This document shows, in pieces, positions 57,485 to 64,000 of a stretch of 64,000 nucleotides of DNA; the stretch's first letter is position 1; each line of letters starts with the position of its first letter. This DNA is from Diphasiastrum complanatum. Taxonomy: Eukaryota > Streptophyta > Lycopodiopsida > Lycopodiales > Lycopodiaceae. The notes under the pieces are model-generated. The model ran no database searches. It was not told where the DNA came from and worked only from the letters and a program-made list of their open reading frames with translations. The DNA lies in NCBI GenBank assembly GCA_029204225.1, contig CM055113.1:17885746-17949745 (forward strand), in the 5' to 3' direction. The position numbers and the translations under genes were made by a program.

Positions 57485-57866
57485 TCTTTGATGTATGTGA
57501 TGCTATGTACTAGACCGGATTTGGCACACATAGTTAGCACGTTAAGTCAATTCATGTCTAATCCTAGGATCTCTCATTGGAAAGCATTAAAGAGAGTGAT
57601 GAGATATATTTAGGGAAGTTTAGATCACATTCTCTGTTATGATGGAAATGCTATTGACCCACTCGTCCTGCGAGGCTACTCCGACACAGATTGGGGAGGA
57701 ACAGTCTCCACCAGAAATCTACCTCCGGATTCTATTTCTATCTAGCAGGGGGACCGATTTCGTGGAACTCAATGAAGTAAATTCAGTCGTGCTTTCTTCG
57801 ATAGAGACAAAGTACATCACAGCATGTCAAGCTTCAAAAGCTAACAAAAATATATATCAATTATAA
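57485..57866 (+). pseudogene. Ty1/copia F2, right part: end of reverse transcriptase and start of RNase H
   Basis: LMYVMLCTRPDLAHIVSTL, ISHWKALKRVMRYI then a TAG, and GYSDTDWGGTVSTRN of RNase H, then broken frames with SSIETKYITACQASK. It continues the F2 frame interrupted at 51361. Homology ends at about 57866, well before the end of a normal RNase H. Confidence 0.85.
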
Positions 57867-57869
57867 GTT

Positions 57870-60700
57870 AGCATCTCGTATTACCTTTGAATATAATTTA
57901 GTCAGATTGGTCATTTGTAAAATCAATTCCATTAGTTGCAATGTCAATATTTGATAACTAAATATCCATTATGACATGAGCTAATGTAATATGTTGACCT
58001 TTCAGCATAAGTCTAGCCAACTATGGCTCTCCTTAATTACTCTATTTTTCCAAGAAATATTCCAATTGCTTGTCAATAATGATGTTGAGCTTGGTGTTTG
58101 TTGATCATGTATTGCCATATGATACATTTATAAGTCAGCCTTGTCATGCATGGCAAATCTTCAAAACTCATTGTTTTTGGCTATTATCATGTGTGGCAAA
58201 TCTCGGGGAGATGTTGATTATTTCTATGTGTGGTAGAGCTGTGCATGGAAGTTCCATGCATGACAAATGATCACAATCAAATGAAAAGTAGTTAGCAACT
58301 GAATTTTTGTTGCTTTACCACACGTGGCTATTCCATGCAACAAAACTAATTTTTCTAAATGTTCTTTTGCATGGCACTACCATGAGAAAATTAAAAAAAA
58401 ACTTTCCAACCCACTAGTCAGCCCAATTTTGACTACTCAAGTTAAACTATAAACGTGGATATGCCATGCATGGTAGAGCCATGCAAAGAAAAAAATGCCA
58501 AAACCTTGACACAATCCAGAGGTCGTGTGGCAAAACACCTCATTCTCTTGTTGTGATTGTGGAACATTGAATTCAATGCAATTTTGTATTTTGATTTCAA
58601 TGCAAATGTTGTGTGTCAAATATTGTATCTTGTATTTTGATTCAAATGTGAATGTGGGGCAAGGAGAGAACACTATCCATCAAAATTGAACCAAGATTTT
58701 TCAATCCTATCTGCATGGCAAAGAGATGGCTAATTTAAGCCAAAATTGTGAATACTATTGAAAAGTAAAGTAAGGGATGAGGAAATAAGTTTTTGTAGTG
58801 GAGCCTTAGTATAAGCTCTAAAATTAATGCACATAAATGATTAAATATTGACATATGGATGTCTTAAAATATGACAATGACATTAGACAATCATATAAGA
58901 CATGCAACTACCTTAGGTTAGAGTCTTTTGAGAATCGCATAGTACCTAGGCACTATAGTTAAACATGAAGCACAATCATATATGTTTTTAATCTTGTGCA
59001 ATGTATGCCTACCTTATCATCATATCGTGGATGAGGTGTCAAACATGTAAATCTTCCAAGTTATCAACAACCACAAATTTTCATCACCTCATCCACGATA
59101 CTAATAAAATTACATGAGTAAAGGTTTCAATTTTCTTTCTAATACAGGACAATAATTGCATTCTATGTTTGATTGTTGATAAGCTCAATATTGCATCCTA
59201 TCTCCAAGCTAAAGTTTTCTAAGTTAAGATGGAAATGTGTAGGCCAACTTTGTTTTATATCTATATTAGGATGTTAAATATAAATGGATTTTAATATCCT
59301 AATATAAATCCATTTAAAAAAAATCCATTTATATTAGGATTTTTTTTTAAATGAATTTTTTTAAAATGTATTTTTTTTTCTTGAAATGAATCTACTTTAA
59401 AATTTCTAAGATTCTCCATCTTGCGTTATAAGTGCTTTTATTGCAAAAAATAAATTTGTCCTCAAACAAGAAAATGAAAAACCACAAGAAAAATCTAGAC
59501 TTTGTAAAAATTATTATGGCGTCTTCTTTCTTTTCCTTTATGCAAAATTTGGCATTTTATATATGTAGATCGAAGGCACAACCTTTCATTAGTTTTTATG
59601 GTTATCAATTCTTTTACATCACTATTCCTATAGGCTACGTATGATGCAACTATTGTGTACCTTGGATAAAATGTTAGGCCTTGGGATGAAAAAACTATTA
59701 AATGTAAAGGGTTAACTTTATAACAAATAATCAAGGTGATTATTGCAAAAACTAAGATTCTTGGAGGTAGCATGTATCCAAGGAATGAAACAAGAATGTA
59801 GTCAATTATGCAGAGAATTGAACCAGAATGTAGACAAATGAGCTACTTAGAGTTGATGACAGGGTGTCAAAACTACGAACTCTAGAAAAAAGACTACAAA
59901 ATGAATGACCAAGCTTTCATCAATGGAGGATGGAACCCAAACCATAAAGGCTAAAACCTCAAAGTTGTTGACATGTTAAGCTGAAGTTTGAATGCTAGAA
60001 AAATTGCAAACTTAATGCTCAAGCCACCATGCACACAATGTTTAAAGCCTCATTAATGGAAGAACTACTAGAAAAAGTCATGACTTTTTTTTAGCATGGT
60101 CACCATGTACTTTGTTTGCTGACATTTGCAAGTAGCCCCTATAACTGTAAGTAACACTTATCCCAAGTCAAGCTCTTTAAGGAATAATTTCTTTTAGCAA
60201 ATACCAATTAACACTTTTCCCTTGTATAAGGTTGACTATGTGGCTATGCAGAGTAAGTTAAATTATAGCTAGTCCACTCCCTCCACCATAATTTTTTTTA
60301 TGAGATATTAGGACCTTCTCCTCGAACATTAGCTAAATCCATGCCCGCTCCCTCGGCACCATAGAGGTTTTGTTTCTATATTTTGAATCAAAATAAAAAT
60401 TGATTCCATTTTTAAAAAAAAATTAAATTCATGAAAATCTTAGAATTTACAAGCATCCTAAACCATAAAATTGCAAACTCATAAATTTACAAGTCCATTA
60501 CAAATTTTGTGAGATATTACACCACATTTCAAGATCCTTTTGGGTGAGCATAAGTAGAATTTCTGCTTAACCTTTACAAAAGAGAATAGTTCTTTTAAAT
60601 AACTTCCAATGGTGGTTTGGATGATTTTTGAACTTACGTTTCACCCTAATGGGCTTTTTATAACTTCTCAAACCACCCATTACTGGTAAGGGTTAAGAAC
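57870..60700. other. Stretch without a recognised gene
   Basis: AT-rich. Between 58130 and 58740 at least eight CATGCATGG/CATGTGTGGCA-like words occur in both orientations. Two inverted repeats lie at 59023-59100 and around 59310-59340. No conserved protein was found. Confidence 0.4.
59023..59100. repeat. Perfect 16-bp inverted repeat
   Basis: TATCGTGGATGAGGTG at 59023-59038 and CACCTCATCCACGATA at 59085-59100 pair without mismatch across a 46-bp loop. No coding sequence around it. Confidence 0.85.
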
Positions 60701-60715
60701 AATCACTTATAATAG

Positions 60716-61013
60716 GCCTTGATTTCACATATATCGGGAGATGGAGCAAACCGTTAACCTATTAAGTGTGTTTGTCAATGACTGGGTGCATGCTTAAACT
60801 TCTAACCTTTGCCACATATGCAAGAGTGTGAACATACTTTTCTGCACTATCCTAGCTATTAATCTAAGGCATGCACTTGGCATCTATAACAACTGACTCA
60901 AGGTCATGGAGCTTCGTCCTCCATTGGGAGGGTGTAGGCCATTCGTATGTGCAAGAATGTCAAATGGATGTTACCCTCTCAGTATCGAGGAGTGGGCCAT
61001 GCTCGTTTTCACT

Positions 61014-61052
<39 letters not shown>

Positions 61053-61500
61053 GGTATGTTGTATTAGGAAAAACTTATATGTTGCCATAAAGACCAATCC
61101 CTTATGCTAGGCCTTAGTTTCACATCTATTGGGAGATGAAGCAAATTACTAACTTTGGTTGTGTTCATCATAGACTACCTGCAAGCTTAAACTTATAATT
61201 TTTGTCGTTTATGCGAGAGTGTGAATATGCACTTTTACATAGTGCTACCTATCAAATTGAAGCCTGCACTTGGCCTTTGACAAATGGCTCAAGGTGACAT
61301 AGAGCTCCATCCTTGAACATTGAGAGGGTGTGGGCCATGCTTAAACGACATAGCTAGCTTATAGACACCTCCCCTCACAAAATTAAGGATGGTGTGGAAG
61401 TATGTGCATGAATGTCAAATAGACGTTATGCTCACATCATCAGGGAGGTGTGGGCCATGCTCATTGTCTCTCCACACTCGTAAAAATCTTGCGTGTTTTT
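60716..61500. repeat. Diverged tandem duplication, period about 400 bp
   Basis: GGCCTTGATTTCACATATAT at about 60716 and GGCCTTAGTTTCACATCTAT at about 61121 begin the copies. Both continue with GGGAGATG.AGCAAA, GAGAGTGTGAA, TGCACTTGGC, GGCTCAAGGT-like words, and later AATGTCAAAT and GTGGGCCATGCTC and TCTCCACAC. The second copy has extra sequence near 61340. Confidence 0.75.
61015..61048. repeat. (CA)n microsatellite
   Basis: About 34 bp of CA inside the first copy of the tandem duplication. The second copy has only CTCCACACTCG here, so the repeat grew after the duplication. Confidence 0.95.
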
Positions 61501-61615
61501 TTTTCTTCGTATTAGAAAAACTTTAAGTATCAGTATTTCATCTTCGGGAGGTCCGGGTCAAAATTAGATGCCATCGACATAAGGTCCAAAGCAAGTATAC
61601 CATGAACATTTTTTT

Positions 61616-61872
61616 CTCATGCTCTTAGTCATTCTTTGATTCGAATAAGCCTTAAGGTAGAGGTTAAGACTGGCATTTGTCAACAACCCTCGACATGTAG
61701 CGTTTATGTATGCCTTGCCTGACGTGAAAATCGCATTGAGCTTTAAAAAACAACCTACATAATATGGTCAAGCCATATGGCACTCGTGCTACATGTTGAG
61801 GGTTGTTGACAGTTGCCATTTTTAACCTATACCTTAAGGCTTATCCGAATCAAAGGATGACTAGAGCATGAG
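61616..61872. repeat. Long imperfect hairpin (arms about 85 bp)
   Basis: Left arm 61616-61701 begins CTCATGCTCTTAGTCATTC and ends CCCTCGACATGTAGC. Right arm 61788-61872 begins GCTACATGTTGAGGGTTG and ends GACTAGAGCATGAG. The arms pair with roughly ten mismatches by eye; the loop is about 86 bp and partly self-similar too. It has the shape of a foldback element, a MITE or a young microRNA precursor; I cannot choose between them. Confidence 0.75.
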
Positions 61873-62109
61873 AACTGTAGACACATGATAGATCTGATTT
61901 GGACGTTACGAAGATGTCGTTTGATTTTGGTATTTTGTGATATTTGATTCATATGAGCACCCATTTCAGAATATATTAAGATTATGCACGACTTTCATTT
62001 TGTCGTGTTATGGCATAGTAGGCCAAGGGGGGGGGGACTTGGAGCTTGGAGGCTCTTCCTTTATAAGCCATACTTTGCATGGAATGGACGACGTGTGATT
62101 TCACGAGGC

Positions 62110-62112
<3 letters not shown>

Positions 62113-62178
<66 letters not shown>

Positions 62179-62215
62179 ACAGCGAGAGTGGGGAGAGATA
62201 CATATACATCGGTAC

Positions 62216-62271
<56 letters not shown>
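62113..62271. repeat. Two long (GA)n tracts
   Basis: GA runs at 62113-62174 and 62224-62271, separated by about 50 bp containing TATACAGCGAGAGTGGGG. Long Arg/Glu and Ser/Leu frames across them are artefacts. They lie just before the possible start codon at 62293. Confidence 0.95.
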
Positions 62272-62277
<6 letters not shown>

Positions 62278-62292
62278 GGGGGGAAAGGCAGA

Positions 62293-62526
62293 ATGACTGC
62301 GACAAGCGTTACAGGAAAGCTCTCCAAGGCCCTGTGGCACGGAATGGTGCGGCCTCTGTTGATGTATTCACTGCTAGATCGAGCTGCTTCCTCTACGAAA
62401 AAGCTCCGATCTCCTGCAGAAGTGCTGAGGCGGCCCGGCGATTCACGTGCAGCTTCCTATCAAGGGCACATGCAAAGAATACTGCAGCCAAGTTCTGGTG
62501 GTGGGCTGACGAAGATAAAGGCATGA
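62293..62526 (+). CDS. Possible first exon or small gene, mitochondrial-presequence-like N-terminus
   Basis: ATG at 62293 opens a 77-codon frame after a GA-rich leader. The first 29 residues (MTATSVTGKLSKALWHGMVR, then PLLMYSLLD) have basic and hydroxylated residues and no acidic one until Asp-29, which suits a mitochondrial or plastid transit peptide. It continues RAASSTKKLRSPAEVLRRPG. GC content is higher than in the surrounding DNA. No domain is recognised, the stop may be intronic, and another frame is open as well (to 62543). Plausible but unproven. Confidence 0.3.
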   Translation: MTATSVTGKLSKALWHGMVRPLLMYSLLDRAASSTKKLRSPAEVLRRPGDSRAASYQGHMQRILQPSSGGGLTKIKA

Positions 62527-62549
62527 GGGTGTTCTCAGAATAGGAATTA

Positions 62550-64000
62550 GATTTGTAATGCTCTTGAATTGGTGCACTCATCATTGTTTCAAAACTGAGA
62601 TCAATGATCGTATCGAACACCATGCTTGCACGATGAGACATTGTTTTGATAGAAACTGTATTGTTGGAGAGACGTATATCACCTATCTGTATATTACAAT
62701 ATCACGGTAATGAAGATTTGCAGTTGGACTTCGGTCCTTATTGCAACTCTTAGCCTAAGGAAGAGGCGGAATTAGGGACATTGTAGTAGTTATTGATGTC
62801 ATTTTTGTGAAGGGAACTGATTCCAAGTGCAATTCCTTTGTTAGAGGTTGTCCGGCTTTGAAAGCATGGTCTTGTGTTTACTTATCGGCTTATAACATTA
62901 CAATAATGTCTGTGAGACCAGGTTACGTGTGCACTTTAAAGTACGAAAGTGATCATATACAAGATTAGAGCATGACTTCTTTGCAATAGCTACTTCAATT
63001 GGGGGCAGGGGGGACATACAACATGACTCCACAAAATGGAGTTTAACTCTTAGTGCTAAGACATATAACAACTCTTATGACAACAGCCTGTTAATGCTAC
63101 TCACTTAGATCAATGAAAAACTGGCTAATGCTAATCACTCATCTTATTGCTAGTCACTCCTTTCAGTGCAACACTGGTTAACAGCTCTTGTTACCCGAGC
63201 AATATTAAGATGATCACAAAGTTGGGGGTTTGTTAAACCTCCTAAAACATTTGGGTGTTTAGTGTTTGAAATTGATAGTCTAGATCTTCTTTTCCTTCTC
63301 TCTTTATAGTTTGCTTGCATACCTTCCTTTTAAGATCATAGGTATTACTTTGTAGTGACATTTAGTTTCAAATCACACTTCTTATTTTGATTTTCAAGGA
63401 GAGTTTAACATCAAAGTTGTAGGTTGTGGCTTTTTCATCTCAAGACACTTCATATTCATCCTTTTAAGCCAATTTTGTTTTTTTTTACTTCTAAAGTAAG
63501 TTAGATTGTAACATAACATATGAAGTGATATTGTACAACTACATTCCGCATCATAAAAATTTCAAACATTAAAAAAAGTTGTTGGGTCATTGACTATATT
63601 CTGTCAAACAAATAATATAAGAAAAAATAAATAAAACCGAATAAATTTGATCCTATAGAATTTTCACCATGGGTACCCCAATAATGAGACCTCATTACAT
63701 GCCACATGTTTTGAGATGTTGAAAAAAAACGACAAAACTTATCATGTCAATTTTTAGCTAAAAGCCAGTTAAGTTAGAGAATATTTTATGCAATGAAGGG
63801 ACTTCCAAACTTAGATTACTTGAATCTAGGTCATAAAACCTTCATTTTCAAAGACCAAAATTGTAAGTGGCATATTTTACGTTGTAACATAACATAGCAA
63901 GATATGAAGCCATATTATATGTGTTTTGGGATAAATTTGCAAAGGAGATTCAAGAATGTTTTGCTATTCATAGCTATTCCTGTAAAAATTTTACTTGAAA
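62550..64000. other. Stretch without a recognised gene
   Basis: AT-rich with short frames. It may contain introns or downstream exons of the candidate at 62293, but no exon with clear coding signature and splice sites was found on either strand. Confidence 0.4.

Noticed and set aside
61982-62340. Serine-leucine and arginine-glutamate frames
   Set aside because: Produced by the GA/CT tracts on both strands and in all frames.
1-64000. CRISPR arrays, bacterial operons, rRNA genes, organellar insertions
   Set aside because: No regularly spaced short repeats with unique spacers, no bacterial gene order, and no rRNA or recognisable plastid or mitochondrial genes were seen.

Overview
The window looks like nuclear DNA of a land plant. 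It is AT-rich, has introns with ordinary GT/AG ends, carries many CT/GA and CA microsatellites, and is dominated by broken Ty1/copia LTR retrotransposons whose primer-binding sites match the 3' end of plant initiator-Met tRNA. I cannot name the species. Only two host genes are supported: a probable PH-domain gene at the left (exons between 3413 and 4279, plus strand) and a four-exon F-box gene (27696-28876, minus strand). A possible first exon with a presequence-like N-terminus lies at 62293. I saw no bacterial, organellar, CRISPR or rRNA sequence. Layout: 1-5.8 kb holds the PH-like gene and introns. 5.8-26.3 kb is a mosaic of at least five copia lineages, here called A, B, C, E, F and R, cut into one another on both strands. 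26.3-31.9 kb is low-copy DNA with the F-box gene, a short tandem repeat and a tRNA-like SINE head. 32.0-32.9 kb is a solo LTR with a 5-bp target duplication. 32.97-33.56 kb is a decayed open frame I do not recognise. 35.2-41.2 kb is a full-length A element with target duplication CTAAC and unequal LTRs. 41.3-51.0 kb holds more copia fragments (A2, D, C, G) and one LTR of gypsy-like appearance. 51.36-57.48 kb is the youngest and best preserved element, E: two 682-bp LTRs, target duplication TCTTT, one frameshift and one nonsense codon. E sits inside an older F element whose coding frame resumes on the other side. 57.9-64 kb is low-copy or repeat DNA with a roughly 85-bp-arm hairpin, a diverged tandem duplication and long GA tracts. 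How the parts relate: the retroelements carry the usual gag - protease - integrase - reverse transcriptase - RNase H order, but none has an unbroken reading frame, so any movement would depend on enzymes supplied by other copies. The nesting gives a relative order: F before E; the site at 35.2 kb before A; the unknown frame's surroundings before the solo LTR. The F-box gene has a GA-rich leader and a G-box upstream, which suits a regulated E3-ligase adaptor. I found no convincing new biological system; the oddest structures are the chimeric B-A-C retroelement with two reverse transcriptases, LTRs bordered by a primer site on one side and a polypurine tract on the other, and the long hairpin.
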